This document shows positions 18,633-27,553 of a stretch of DNA of 64,000 nt, piece after piece. This DNA comes from Bacillus shivajii (GTDB taxonomy: Bacteria > Bacillota > Bacilli > Bacillales > Salisediminibacteriaceae). A program made the translations under genes and the position numbers. Position 1 is the stretch's first letter, and each line of letters opens with the position of its first letter. The notes below the pieces were generated by a model. It was given only the letters and a program-made list of their open reading frames with translations. It had not been told where the DNA came from and did not search any database. The stretch lies in NCBI RefSeq assembly GCF_020519665.1, contig NZ_CP084703.1:2604001-2668000 (forward strand), read 5' to 3'.

Positions 18633-19415
18633 TTAAGATGAAGATACTACTGCTTTCACTGGGGAAAAAGATTGTCGGTGCTCTTGCTCCACAACGCCAT
18701 GTGTATGGAGAGCCGTTAAATGTTCACTCGTTCCATACCCCATATGATTCTCAAAGCCATACTCCGGGTACTTTTCCCCTAAACCTTCCATATAGCGATC
18801 TCTAGTGACCTTGGCGATTACAGAACTCGCTGCAATACTAATACTTTTTGAATCACCTTTAATAAGAGGCGTTTGTGGTGTTGATATAGGCAAGTTGATC
18901 GCATCTAATAATAAATAATCAACATTTACCTTTGTCTCTTCAATCGCTCTTTGCATCGCTATTTTAGTCGCTTCATAAATATTAAATTGATCAATTTCTG
19001 CTGCTGAGCAAATACCAACTCCAACAGCAGTTGCATTGCCTTTGATCATATCGTAAAACATTTCTCGCTTCTCTTTCGATAGTTTCTTAGAATCTGTTAA
19101 TCCAGGTAAATAAAAGTTCTTTGGTAAAATGACGCAAGATGCAACGACTGGACCTGCTAGTGGGCCACGACCAACCTCGTCAACACCACCGATCCATTGA
19201 TACCCTTGTTCCCATAAAGATTGTTCATATTGTTTCATTTGTTCAAATTCTTTTATTGCTTCGCGTTCTTTTTCTCTTTTTTTCTCCCATGATCTGATCA
19301 ATGTTTGAACACCTTTACGTTCATCTTTTCTTACTTTTATTAAAAACGGATCTGTTTCATCTTTAATATGTAGTAACCGTTCTTTTATTTCTTTAATCGT
19401 ATATATAGCTTTCAT
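18633..19415 (-). CDS. rnhB: ribonuclease HII
   Basis: Removes RNA from RNA-DNA hybrids and single ribonucleotides from DNA. 260 aa. Catalytic core begins GGVDEVGRGPLAGPVVASCVI (about residues 76-96; the DEVGRG motif holds the first Asp and Glu), followed by DSKKLS and LLLDAINLP, and the GDSKSISIAASSVIAKVTRD segment. SD AGAGGAGGAAG precedes ATG 19415. 22 bp before ylqG. Confidence 0.97.
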   Translation of the reverse strand: MKAIYTIKEIKERLLHIKDETDPFLIKVRKDERKGVQTLIRSWEKKREKEREAIKEFEQMKQYEQSLWEQGYQWIGGVDEVGRGPLAGPVVASCVILPKNFYLPGLTDSKKLSKEKREMFYDMIKGNATAVGVGICSAAEIDQFNIYEATKIAMQRAIEETKVNVDYLLLDAINLPISTPQTPLIKGDSKSISIAASSVIAKVTRDRYMEGLGEKYPEYGFENHMGYGTSEHLTALHTHGVVEQEHRQSFSPVKAVVSSS

Positions 19416-19508
19416 TGTCTTCCTCCTCTTACCTTATATATCGGATAAAAGCTTCGTTTTATTAATTTTCACTAATTCAAATAAGCTACCCTGAAAATAC
19501 GTGCTTAT

Positions 19509-19631
19509 GTTTGACAGCTTATGTGCTCGCTTTCCGCGGGCACGGCCTCAACTTCCCAAAACTCTCAAAGTTCGTTTTGGGTGATTTTCGGCTCGTGCGT
19601 TCCCGCAGGAGTCTCGCACAAGCTGTCAAAC
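19509..19631. repeat. GC-rich hairpin repeat, copy A
   Basis: Bounded by inverted ends GTTTGACAGCTT and AAGCTGTCAAAC. Inside are CGCTTTCCGCGGGCACGGC, an inner inverted pair CCCAAAAC/GTTTTGGG, and the closing block CTCGTGCGTTCCCGCAGGAG. The whole can fold into one long imperfect hairpin. It lies upstream of rnhB and downstream of rbgA, in a 377-bp gap. Related copies are at 23682, 32130, 34026 and 35437. Confidence 0.85.
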
Positions 19632-19756
19632 TCAAAATTAAAAAAGAAATTTTCATGTCTCATGGTGCTAATAAAATTTACATGGAAGTCTACCCTGAAA
19701 ATAAAATTAATAATGAACGATTTGATATATTATTGTCATAATAGATCTTAAACGAA

Positions 19757-19785
19757 GAAAAGACACGCTATTTGGCGCGTCTTTC
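19757..19785 (-). terminator. rho-independent terminator of rbgA
   Basis: Stem AAAGACGCGCC/GGCGTGTCTTT-like on the minus strand, followed by TTTTC, ending a few bases after the rbgA stop. Confidence 0.75.
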
Positions 19786-19792
19786 AGTTTGG

Positions 19793-20635
19793 TTATGGAG
19801 TTTCTAATGTGATTGTACCGAGTTTTCCTGTTCGAAAATCACGGAAAACAATCTCAGACACACGGTCATAATCAATGTGTCCCCCTGAAACAAGGCAACC
19901 TCTTTTTTTTCCTATTACATCGAAAAGGTCAACGATATCCTCAGGAATGTGCGTAATACCGTATCTCTCTTCCAATTTTCTTGGATATTCTTTACTTAAA
20001 TAACGAAGCAAAAATACAGTCGTATCTTGGAAATCGAAAATTTCTTCTTTGATTGCACCAGTAAGAGCAAGTCTATAGCCGACAGCTTGATCTTCAAATT
20101 TGGGCCAAAGAATACCGGGAGTATCAAGAAGTTCCATTTCTTTGCCGACTTTAATCCATTGTTGTGCCTTTGTCACTCCTGGCTTATCACCAATTTTGGC
20201 TATCTTTTTATTCGCTAATCGATTTATAAGTGTGGATTTACCAACATTTGGTATCCCTAATATAAGAGCACGAATCGCACGAGGATTCATTCCTTTAGCA
20301 ATCATTTTATCAGTTATTGGCTTAGCTAATAACTGAACTTTTTCAGAAATACTTTTGATTCCCTTCCCTTTTTGTGAATCAACTACAACAACAGAGTGTC
20401 CCTCATTTTCAAAATATGAGATCCATTGATCTGTTTTTGCCGGATCAGCTAAGTCAGATTTATTAAGGATAATTAAGCGTGGTTTTTCACCAGCAATCTC
20501 ATCTATAACTGGATTTCTTGAAGAAAGTGGTATTCTTGCATCAAGTAACTCGATAACGACATCAATCAATTTGATTTTTTCTGTTGCTTCTCTTCTCGCT
20601 TTGGCCATATGACCTGGATACCACTGAATGGTCAT
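19793..20635 (-). CDS. rbgA: RbgA (YlqF), ribosome biogenesis GTPase
   Basis: Circularly permuted GTPase that matures the 50S subunit in Bacillus. 280 aa; starts [18 protein letters not shown]-motif order is permuted: G4 NKSD (about residue 58), then G1 GIPNVGKST (about 127-135), then G3 DTPG (about 171-174). C-terminal helical domain contacts rRNA. SD GGAGGGTGA upstream; 14 bp after lepB. Confidence 0.97.
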   Translation of the reverse strand: MTIQWYPGHMAKARREATEKIKLIDVVIELLDARIPLSSRNPVIDEIAGEKPRLIILNKSDLADPAKTDQWISYFENEGHSVVVVDSQKGKGIKSISEKVQLLAKPITDKMIAKGMNPRAIRALILGIPNVGKSTLINRLANKKIAKIGDKPGVTKAQQWIKVGKEMELLDTPGILWPKFEDQAVGYRLALTGAIKEEIFDFQDTTVFLLRYLSKEYPRKLEERYGITHIPEDIVDLFDVIGKKRGCLVSGGHIDYDRVSEIVFRDFRTGKLGTITLETP

Positions 20636-20649
20636 GACACTTCACCCTC

Positions 20650-21195
20650 CTAGTTAACTAAGCGCACCTCAGAAAAAGGCCAAAATACAAAGTTTGCCTT
20701 CCCTACTACTTCATCATAATGTACCATACCGATATGACGACTATCTTTACTATGTTGACGATTATCTCCTAAGACAAACAAATGATTTTCTGGGACTTTT
20801 TCATAATCTGTGACATCTTCTAAACTAAAGTCTTGTGTAAAAGGAAGCTTTGATGCACTCTCTTTATATTCTTCTAAATAAGGCTCATCTAATGGCTCCC
20901 CATTTACATATAAAACATCGTTTTCATATGAAACCGTATCTCCTGGTAATCCAATCACACGTTTAATATAATCTTTATTATGAGGAGCATGGAAAACGAT
21001 AATATCAAATCTATCTGGCTCCCCTATGTTATAACCAATTTTATTTACAATCATTCTGTCATTATGATCTAAAGTCGGCATCATTGATTGGCCGTCAACG
21101 ACGATCGGTGCAAAGAAGAAAAATCGAATGACGACTGCTAAGAGCAAGGCGACAACGATTGCTTTTAACCATTCCCACGATTCTGATTTTGCCAT
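20650..21195 (-). CDS. lepB: type I signal peptidase (SipS-like)
   Basis: Membrane serine-lysine protease that removes signal peptides of secreted proteins. 181 aa. One N-terminal transmembrane segment (about residues 11-30, AIVVALLLAVVIRFFFF), then catalytic Ser37 in DGQSMMPTL, Lys78 in DYIKRVIGLPGD, and box E GDNRQHSKDSRHIG. Between rplS and rbgA; signal peptidase is at this place in many bacilli. SD AGGGGATGA upstream. Confidence 0.96.
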   Translation of the reverse strand: MAKSESWEWLKAIVVALLLAVVIRFFFFAPIVVDGQSMMPTLDHNDRMIVNKIGYNIGEPDRFDIIVFHAPHNKDYIKRVIGLPGDTVSYENDVLYVNGEPLDEPYLEEYKESASKLPFTQDFSLEDVTDYEKVPENHLFVLGDNRQHSKDSRHIGMVHYDEVVGKANFVFWPFSEVRLVN

Positions 21196-21353
21196 GTTTC
21201 TGTCATCCCCTATTCATAATTGAAACGTAGTGCTTCGTTACATTCCGTTAGATCGTTCATTACTATCCGTTATGTAATATACTCAACGTATATTCTATCA
21301 TATCATTACATATATTCTCTATGGACATTTCTTTCTATGAAGTCTTTTAAAAC

Positions 21354-21382
21354 GAAAAAAGGAGCTTGATAACAAGCCCCTT
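21354..21382 (-). terminator. rho-independent terminator of rplS
   Basis: On the minus strand GGGGCTTG, loop TTAT, CAAGCTCC, then TTTTTT. Ten bases after the rplS stop; it separates rplS from the lepB-rbgA unit. Confidence 0.9.
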
Positions 21383-21391
21383 CTTACTGCA

Positions 21392-21733
21392 TTATCTTTC
21401 TTTAATACGAGCTGCTTTACCACGTAGTGCACGTAAGTAATATAGCTTCGCACGGCGTACTTTACCACGACGAGTTACTTCTAACTTATCGATACGTGGA
21501 GAGTGAACCGGGAATGTACGTTCCACTCCAACACCGTAAGAAATTTTACGAACAGTGAATGTTTCGCTGATTCCAGTACCACGGCGCTTAATAACAACAC
21601 CTTCGAATACCTGGATACGTTCGCGTGTTCCTTCAACAACTTTCACGTGTACACGTACAGTGTCTCCAGCACGGAACTCTGGTAAATCAGACTTCAATTG
21701 TTCTTTTGTAAGATCGCGAATGATTTGTTCCAT
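21392..21733 (-). CDS. rplS: 50S ribosomal protein L19
   Basis: Ribosomal protein at the 30S-50S interface. 113 aa from ATG 21733 ([20 protein letters not shown]), nine bases after SD AAGGAGG; the longer open frame to 21766 runs through the SD. Contains the family signature [20 protein letters not shown] near the C-terminus. Preceded by a likely L19 leader RNA. Confidence 0.98.
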   Translation of the reverse strand: MEQIIRDLTKEQLKSDLPEFRAGDTVRVHVKVVEGTRERIQVFEGVVIKRRGTGISETFTVRKISYGVGVERTFPVHSPRIDKLEVTRRGKVRRAKLYYLRALRGKAARIKER

Positions 21734-21830
21734 TGTCTGTTCGCCTCCTTCCCTCCAGACGTTCATGTCTTATTTGCGACAGCGGAACATCTTGATAATG
21801 GCTTTTAAGCCAACAAAAAATATCATATCA
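21734..21830 (-). ncRNA. probable L19 (rplS) mRNA leader
   Basis: The short trmD-rplS gap on the minus strand contains a GGCTTTTAAGCC-like hairpin and the string CAAGATGTTCCGCTGTCGCAA, which I recall as typical of the L19 leader that lies before rplS in Bacillales and is thought to mediate autoregulation. Recognition is by memory of the motif and position only. Confidence 0.5.
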
Positions 21831-21850
21831 TAGCATAAGCATGAACTCAA

Positions 21851-22597
21851 CTATTTTTTCGTTTTGCTTTGCAATGTTGATAAATACTTTTGATCTTTAT
21901 CGGATAATTCTACTTCCTCTAAAAGGTCAGGTCTGCGTTCATACGTGCGTTTTAAAGCTTGTTCACGCCGCCACTCGTCAATTTTTCCATGGTGACCCGA
22001 CATAAGAACATCCGGAACTTTATAACCTTTAAATTCTTTAGGTCTTGTATAATGCGGATATTCGAGAAGTCCTGTACTATATGAATCAGTAATCGCTGAC
22101 GTATCGTTTCCTAATGCACCGGGTAGGAGTCTAGTCACACTATCAGTGATGACCATCGCTCCTATTTCCCCTCCAGTTAACACATAATCACCGATGGAAA
22201 CTTCATCAGTAATAAGGTGCTCGCGAATTCTTTCATCGTACCCTTCATAATGACCACAAATTAGGATAAGATGATCTTCCTGTGCAAATTCTTCCGCTTT
22301 CTTTTGGTCATAACGGTCTCCTTGAGGACATAGAAGAACAATTCTTGGTGGTTTTTCCGAATCATTATTTGTTTTCGTCGCTTCAACCGCATCAAAAAGT
22401 GGCTGTGGAGTTAAAACCATTCCCCCTCCACCACCATATGGGTAATCATCAACACGATTATGTTTATCTTTCGTATATTCACGAAAGTTTTTCACGTCAT
22501 ACGTGATTACCCCACGATCTTGCGCCTGCTTTAATATTGATTGTTGAAAAACACCAGTGAACATTTCAGGAAACAATGTTAATATTGATATCTTCAT
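21851..22597 (-). CDS. trmD: tRNA (guanine-N1-)-methyltransferase TrmD
   Basis: Methylates G37 of tRNAs next to the anticodon with S-adenosylmethionine, preventing +1 frameshifting. 248 aa. SPOUT-type deep trefoil knot with [15 protein letters not shown] (about 52-66), [13 protein letters not shown], and [11 protein letters not shown] (about 136-146). Overlaps rimM by 4 bp (ATGA). Confidence 0.98.
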   Translation of the reverse strand: MKISILTLFPEMFTGVFQQSILKQAQDRGVITYDVKNFREYTKDKHNRVDDYPYGGGGGMVLTPQPLFDAVEATKTNNDSEKPPRIVLLCPQGDRYDQKKAEEFAQEDHLILICGHYEGYDERIREHLITDEVSIGDYVLTGGEIGAMVITDSVTRLLPGALGNDTSAITDSYSTGLLEYPHYTRPKEFKGYKVPDVLMSGHHGKIDEWRREQALKRTYERRPDLLEEVELSDKDQKYLSTLQSKTKK

Positions 22598-23118
22598 TCA
22601 TCTAGCAACCCTTCCATTGGGTGAATCACAACTTTCTCTTCATCTAAGTCTACACTTTTGATTACATCATCAATATATGGAAGTAGAATTTCCTTTTTAG
22701 CTTCAGAAGATTTTACAACCCATACATCATTAGCCCCTGGTGAAAGAATTTCTTTTACTTTTCCTATATAAGTTCCAGTATCTGTGTAGACACTTAGGCC
22801 AATAATCTCATGATAATAATATTCACCTTCATACATATCATCGTCGAGATCATCAATCTTTACTTTCAGCAGCTTGTCCTTATATTTTTCTACTTCATTG
22901 ACATTGTCAAATCCCTCGAAACTAAGTAAGTCAAATTGCTTATGTTTCCGCCAAGTCTTAACAATGACTGGTTTATGTTCTTTAGCGCCATCATAAATAT
23001 ATAATTTACTCCCAGGAGCATAGCGCGTTTCAGGAAAATCCGTTCGTGATATAACACGTACTTCACCGCGAATGCCGTGTGTATTAACGATTTTCCCAAC
23101 ATTTAACCAATCAGTCAT
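22594..23118 (-). CDS. rimM: 16S rRNA processing protein RimM
   Basis: Assembly factor for the 30S head (binds S19). 174 aa from ATG 23118 ([20 protein letters not shown]) with SD AAGGAGG; the open frame to 23169 lies inside ylqD. The RimM N-terminal beta-barrel is followed by a PRC-barrel-like half ([20 protein letters not shown]). Overlaps ylqD by 8 bp and trmD by 4 bp, a tightly coupled trio. Confidence 0.96.
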   Translation of the reverse strand: MTDWLNVGKIVNTHGIRGEVRVISRTDFPETRYAPGSKLYIYDGAKEHKPVIVKTWRKHKQFDLLSFEGFDNVNEVEKYKDKLLKVKIDDLDDDMYEGEYYYHEIIGLSVYTDTGTYIGKVKEILSPGANDVWVVKSSEAKKEILLPYIDDVIKSVDLDEEKVVIHPMEGLLDE

Positions 23119-23527
23119 CTTCCATGCCTCCTTGGCGTAATTCATGAACAACACCGTCTTTAATGACAATTTCTGTGCCTTTCATAATTTCTTCCCAATT
23201 ATCTCCTTCTTCAACCTGTTCGATCATTTGAATGACCCCTTCACGAACTTCAGCACCTAAATCTAAAGATTCTAACTGACCGAGCTTTAGTTCAATTTGG
23301 CGAAGACGTTCTTTTCGTTTTGCTACTTCACGATTAAAGCTTTCTTTTAGAGATGCTTGGTATTTCGGATTATTTTTATGTTCCTTTTGTTTTTTATGTA
23401 GGACGAATTCTAGCTGCTGGATTTCTTTATTTAGTTGATATTGTTTACTTAAAAACTGTTCTGTTAATCTTTTTTTACTACCATCCGTTAATATCTGCTT
23501 TACTACTACTTTTTTAATAATCTCCAC
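23111..23527 (-). CDS. ylqD: YlqD family protein
   Basis: 138 aa, strongly charged. A coiled-coil region (about residues 25-90, [20 protein letters not shown]) is followed by a short beta-rich end ([16 protein letters not shown]). YlqD is conserved in Bacillales in this rRNA/tRNA-processing cluster but has no assigned activity. Directly upstream of rimM with overlap. Confidence 0.88.
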   Translation of the reverse strand: MEIIKKVVVKQILTDGSKKRLTEQFLSKQYQLNKEIQQLEFVLHKKQKEHKNNPKYQASLKESFNREVAKRKERLRQIELKLGQLESLDLGAEVREGVIQMIEQVEEGDNWEEIMKGTEIVIKDGVVHELRQGGMEDD

Positions 23528-23681
23528 TATGCCACCTCCGCATAGAATTTATTATATTTCACTCTTATCATTTTATTTATTTTGCTCTGTTATAGATTAT
23601 TGTTTTTGCATATATACACTGTGTTTTTTAGGACGAGTCATCAACAAATAAGCGATTACAATTTTATTTATTAATGTCTCT

Positions 23682-23828
23682 GTTTGGAAGCACTTGTTGC
23701 TTCGCTTTCTGCGGGCACGGCCTCAACTTCCCAAAACTCATCAGATTCGTTTTGGGTGATTTTCGGCTCGTGGCTCCTGCGGTTACTCGTCGCTATTCCC
23801 GCTAGAGTCTCGCAACGTGCTTCTAAAC
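23682..23828. repeat. GC-rich hairpin repeat, copy B
   Basis: Same architecture as copy A but with its own outer arms (GTTTGGAAGCAC / GTGCTTCTAAAC). Shares CTGCGGGCACGGCCTCAACT, the CCCAAAAC/GTTTTGGG inner pair, and a closing arm with an extra GCGGTTACTCGTCGC insert. In the 505-bp gap between khpA and ylqD; the remainder of that gap (to 24032) shows no gene. Confidence 0.85.
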
Positions 23829-24032
23829 TTACCTTAATCATTAAAATTAAATTCATTTTCAAGCGACATGGTACGGTTTCATTAAGATGGATATCTACTA
23901 AATTAATTTTCCCACTAAAGTGGACATCTTGCATTCCTCCATCTAATAATAAAACAGTACTCTATACGAAAAAGCCTTAATTAAAAATCCTTTTTTTACA
24001 TATGGAAAAAGGGAGAGGACATACCTCACCCT

Positions 24033-24260
24033 TTACCCAATTTCTAAATTAATGCGCTTGTTTTGATTCGTACCAGCTGCGTTCACAACTGAACGAATCG
24101 CTTTTGCAATACGGCCTTGCTTGCCGATCACTTTCCCCATGTCGTCCGCGTGAACTTCTAACTTCAATGTGAGTGATCTTCCGTTTTCAGTCTCTGAAAC
24201 ACGGACATCATCTGGATGATCGACAAGGGCCTTTGCAATAGATTCCACTAATTCTTTCAT
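24033..24260 (-). CDS. khpA: KhpA (YlqC), KH-domain RNA-binding protein
   Basis: 75 aa single KH domain with the RNA-binding GKQG loop in GKVIGKQGRIAKAIRSVV. KhpA acts with KhpB in RNA binding and cell-length control in Gram-positive bacteria. ATG 24260 is chosen because the upstream GTG (24269) overlaps the SD AAAAGGTGA. Follows rpsP by 37 bp. Confidence 0.95.
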   Translation of the reverse strand: MKELVESIAKALVDHPDDVRVSETENGRSLTLKLEVHADDMGKVIGKQGRIAKAIRSVVNAAGTNQNKRINLEIG

Positions 24261-24297
24261 GTCACTCACCTTTTGTTCTTATTTGCTCGCGTTGAAC

Positions 24298-24570
24298 TTA
24301 TTTTTCGTTCTTCGCATTGTGAAGCTTTTCCATTAAGCCTACGTTTGAGAATAAGTTGCGAACAGTGTCGGAAGGTTTAGCGCCATCCATCATCCACTTC
24401 AACGCTTTATCTTCATCTACGTTAAACTCCACTGGGTTTTTAAGTGGATTATAAGTACCTAGTTCTTCAATAAAACGACCATCACGTGGTGAGCGAGAGT
24501 TCGCTACTACGACACGATAGAAAGGAGATTTCTTTGCTCCCATTCGCTTTAAACGAATTTTTACTGCCAT
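24298..24570 (-). CDS. rpsP: 30S ribosomal protein S16
   Basis: 90 aa, [20 protein letters not shown] and [20 protein letters not shown] are the family signature. ATG 24570 lies after SD TTTGGAGGTGA. Between ffh and khpA, as in B. subtilis. Confidence 0.98.
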   Translation of the reverse strand: MAVKIRLKRMGAKKSPFYRVVVANSRSPRDGRFIEELGTYNPLKNPVEFNVDEDKALKWMMDGAKPSDTVRNLFSNVGLMEKLHNAKNEK

Positions 24571-24703
24571 GTGTTTCACCTCCAAATTTCATTAACACAA
24601 TTACATATATTATCATAAACAATACTAGAGGACAACCCCCAGTAAAGTAAAAAACCTTAACAGACAAAAAATATTTTTCCAAGCTAAAAAAAGTAAGCGT
24701 TTT

Positions 24704-26047
24704 TTACATAAATGGTAGCTTAAAGCCACCTTTTTTCTTCCCTTTTTGCATGCCTGACATTTGCTTCATCATCTTCTTCATATCTCCGAACTGCTTTATA
24801 AGTCTGTTCACCTCTTGAACAGAGGTTCCACTTCCTTTTGCAATTCTACGACGACGACTTGCATTTAAAAGAGACGGATCTTCCTTTTCCGCTTTAGTCA
24901 TTGATTGGATGATCGCTTCAATATGCACAAGCTGTTTATCATCAACTTGAACATTCTTTAAGCCCTTCATTTTGTTTGCACCAGGCATCATACCAAGGAT
25001 CTCATCTAATGGTCCCATGCTTTTTACTTGATCTAGCTGTTCAAGAAAATCATCGAACGTTAAATCATTTGTGCGCATTTTGCGCTCTAATTCTTTTGCT
25101 TTTTGTTCATCAACGTTCGTTTGTGCTTTTTCAATTAAGCTAAGCACATCCCCCATACCGAGGATTCTTGAAGCCATACGATCCGGGTGGAAAGGCTCTA
25201 ATGCATCCGTTTTTTCACCCATACCGACAAACTTAATCGGCGTATCTGTTACAGATTTAACTGATAATGCCGCACCACCACGAGTATCTCCATCTAACTT
25301 CGTTAATACGACACCCGTAATTCCTAATCGATCATTAAAACTTTCTGCAACATTAACCGCATCTTGACCTGTCATCGCATCAACTACGAGTAGAATTTCA
25401 TCTGGATCAGCTAGTTCTTTAATGTCAGCTAATTCATTCATTAGTTCTTCATCAACATGCAAACGACCAGCTGTATCGATTAGTACATAATCATGGTGAT
25501 CTTCTTTTGCTTTTTCTAATGCACTTTTTGCAATTTCAACTGGGCTCACTTTATCTCCCATTGAAAAAACAGGCATATTTAACTGTTTACCTAGTGTCTC
25601 TAACTGCTGAATTGCGGCAGGTCGGTAAATATCAGCTGCAACCATTAATGGATTTCGGTTATGTTGTTTGCGCAAATGATTTGCAAGTTTTCCTGTCGTC
25701 GTTGTTTTACCAGCACCTTGAAGACCAACCATCATAACAACTGTCGGTGCTTTTTGGGCAACAGCAATTTTACTTTGCTCTCCACCCATAAGTTCAGTTA
25801 ATTCTTCATTAACGACTTTAATGACTTGCTGACCTGGTGTTAAACTTTCTAACACTTCTTGACCAACTGCGCGTTCTTTTACACGAGAAACAAATTGCTT
25901 AACAACTTTAAAGTTTACGTCTGCTTCTAAAAGGGCAAGACGTACTTCTCGCATCATTTCTTTTACATCTTGTTCCGAGACCTTACCTTTTCCTCGGATT
26001 TTATTTAAGGTTCCTTGCAGTCGTTCTGCTAAACCTTCAAATGCCAT
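24704..26047 (-). CDS. ffh: Ffh, signal recognition particle GTPase
   Basis: SRP54 homologue that binds signal peptides and 4.5S/scRNA and delivers ribosomes to FtsY. 447 aa: helical N domain, G domain with MVGLQGAGKTTTTGKLA (about 103-119), DTAGR (about 190) and TKLDGD (about 247), and a methionine-rich M domain ending MKKMMKQMSGMQKGKKKGG. 12 bp after ylxM, which stands upstream in the same unit. Confidence 0.98.
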   Translation of the reverse strand: MAFEGLAERLQGTLNKIRGKGKVSEQDVKEMMREVRLALLEADVNFKVVKQFVSRVKERAVGQEVLESLTPGQQVIKVVNEELTELMGGEQSKIAVAQKAPTVVMMVGLQGAGKTTTTGKLANHLRKQHNRNPLMVAADIYRPAAIQQLETLGKQLNMPVFSMGDKVSPVEIAKSALEKAKEDHHDYVLIDTAGRLHVDEELMNELADIKELADPDEILLVVDAMTGQDAVNVAESFNDRLGITGVVLTKLDGDTRGGAALSVKSVTDTPIKFVGMGEKTDALEPFHPDRMASRILGMGDVLSLIEKAQTNVDEQKAKELERKMRTNDLTFDDFLEQLDQVKSMGPLDEILGMMPGANKMKGLKNVQVDDKQLVHIEAIIQSMTKAEKEDPSLLNASRRRRIAKGSGTSVQEVNRLIKQFGDMKKMMKQMSGMQKGKKKGGFKLPFM

Positions 26048-26059
26048 TTACTTTGCCCC

Positions 26060-26389
26060 CTATTCAAGTTTCTCGAGCTTATTTATCGTCTCGATCATCA
26101 TTTCGGGACTTCCACTCTCTTGAATGACTGTTTTCAGCTTGTCATAAAGCTCTTTTCTTTGTTCGTAACGATGAAGAAGCTTCAGCTTTTCTTCATACTC
26201 TTCTAACAAGGCTTCCGTCCGTTTGATATTATCATATACTGCTTGACGACTCACTTCAAAGTGTTCAGCAATCTCCCCTAACGACCAGTCATCCAAATAG
26301 TACATTGACATGTATTGGTTTTGCTTGTCTGTTAAAAGATCTTGATAAAAATCATATAAATAATTCATGCGAACCGTTTTATCTATCAA
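26060..26389 (-). CDS. ylxM: YlxM family DNA-binding/SRP-associated protein
   Basis: Small helix-turn-helix protein encoded before ffh in Firmicutes; in streptococci it interacts with SRP components. 109 aa from a TTG at 26389 that follows AAGGTGGTGA; this gives [16 protein letters not shown], the expected family N-terminus, whereas the ATG at 26461 would add an unusual hydrophobic extension. HTH at about residues 38-60 ([20 protein letters not shown]). About 90 bp after ftsY. Confidence 0.92.
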   Translation of the reverse strand: MIDKTVRMNYLYDFYQDLLTDKQNQYMSMYYLDDWSLGEIAEHFEVSRQAVYDNIKRTEALLEEYEEKLKLLHRYEQRKELYDKLKTVIQESGSPEMMIETINKLEKLE

Positions 26390-26481
26390 ACGTCTCACCA
26401 CCTTGTTAAGGTATTTGACTTTACATTTATAAATAATACAAGAGAGTTGGAAGACTGTCAAGAAAAAAACTTGTCACTTAA

Positions 26482-27504
26482 TTATTTACTTATTTCATTA
26501 GATGAATGATCTTCTGCCGCTTCCTCTGCTTGCTCTAACACTTCAGAGAATAAGCCGTGAACATATTGTTCTGCATAAAATTCTTGTAAATCATCCATGC
26601 CTTCTCCAAGCCCAACAAATTTGACCGGAATTTCAAGCTCATGACGAATCGCTAAAACAATACCGCCTTTTGCTGTTCCATCTAGTTTTGTTAATACGAT
26701 ACCAGAAACGTCTGTTGCTTCCCCGAACGTTTTTGCTTGGCTCATGGCATTTTGTCCTGTTGTTGCATCTAATACGAGTAACACTTCATGAGGTGCGTCT
26801 GGAATTTCTCTCGTGATCACTTTTTTCACTTTTTCAAGTTCTTTCATTAAGTTTACTTTGTTTTGCAGTCTTCCAGCGGTATCACATAAAAGAACATCTG
26901 CATTACGTGATTTTGCCGATTGGATCGCATCGTACATCACAGCTGCAGGATCTGATCCTTCTTGCTGTTTAATTGTATCAACACCGACTCGATTTCCCCA
27001 TACTTCTAATTGTTCGATCGCACCTGCTCTAAACGTATCACCTGCAGCAAGTAATACATTCTTTCCTTCTTGTTTAAACTTGTGTGCCATTTTTCCGATC
27101 GTTGTCGTTTTACCAACTCCGTTTACTCCAACGAAAAGAATGACAGTTAAATCGTTTTCTTTCATGTTTAACTTTGTTTCATCTTCTGACTCTTGGAGAA
27201 GTTCTGCTAGTTTTTCAGAAATAACTGGCTGGATGTCTACCGCTTCGGAAATGTTCCTTGTACGCGCTACGTCTTTAAGCTCGTCGATCAATTCCATAAC
27301 GGTATGAACACCGACGTCCGCTGAAATCAAAATGTCTTCTAGCTCTTCAAAGAACTCCTCGTCGACTTTCCGGTAATTTTTTACGAGATCGTTCATTTTA
27401 CCGACAAACGATTCCCGCGTCTTTGTTAGACCGCCTTTAAACTTTTCTGTTACTGTGTCTGTTTGATGTGTAATTTTCTCTTTTAATTTTTTAAAAAAGC
27501 TCAT
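26482..27504 (-). CDS. ftsY: FtsY, SRP receptor
   Basis: Membrane-associated SRP receptor GTPase. 340 aa from ATG 27504 (MSFFKKLKEKI), seven bases after GGAGG; the in-frame ATG at 27510 abuts that SD. Short charged N-terminus with no long acidic A domain, NG domain with VGVNGVGKTTTIGKMA (about 124-139), DTAGR and TKLDGTAKGG. C-terminus is acidic (EEAAEDHSS). 44 bp after smc. Confidence 0.97.
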   Translation of the reverse strand: MSFFKKLKEKITHQTDTVTEKFKGGLTKTRESFVGKMNDLVKNYRKVDEEFFEELEDILISADVGVHTVMELIDELKDVARTRNISEAVDIQPVISEKLAELLQESEDETKLNMKENDLTVILFVGVNGVGKTTTIGKMAHKFKQEGKNVLLAAGDTFRAGAIEQLEVWGNRVGVDTIKQQEGSDPAAVMYDAIQSAKSRNADVLLCDTAGRLQNKVNLMKELEKVKKVITREIPDAPHEVLLVLDATTGQNAMSQAKTFGEATDVSGIVLTKLDGTAKGGIVLAIRHELEIPVKFVGLGEGMDDLQEFYAEQYVHGLFSEVLEQAEEAAEDHSSNEISK

Positions 27505-27553
27505 TGTCATACCTCCACTATAAGTAAATTTTCAAAGCTATTTTTGGGTTTTG

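Noticed and set aside
23671-23980. Open frames over GC-rich repeat copy B (and similar ones at 19511 and 31895)
   Set aside because: They follow the hairpin repeat on both strands; typical false genes of GC-rich repeats.
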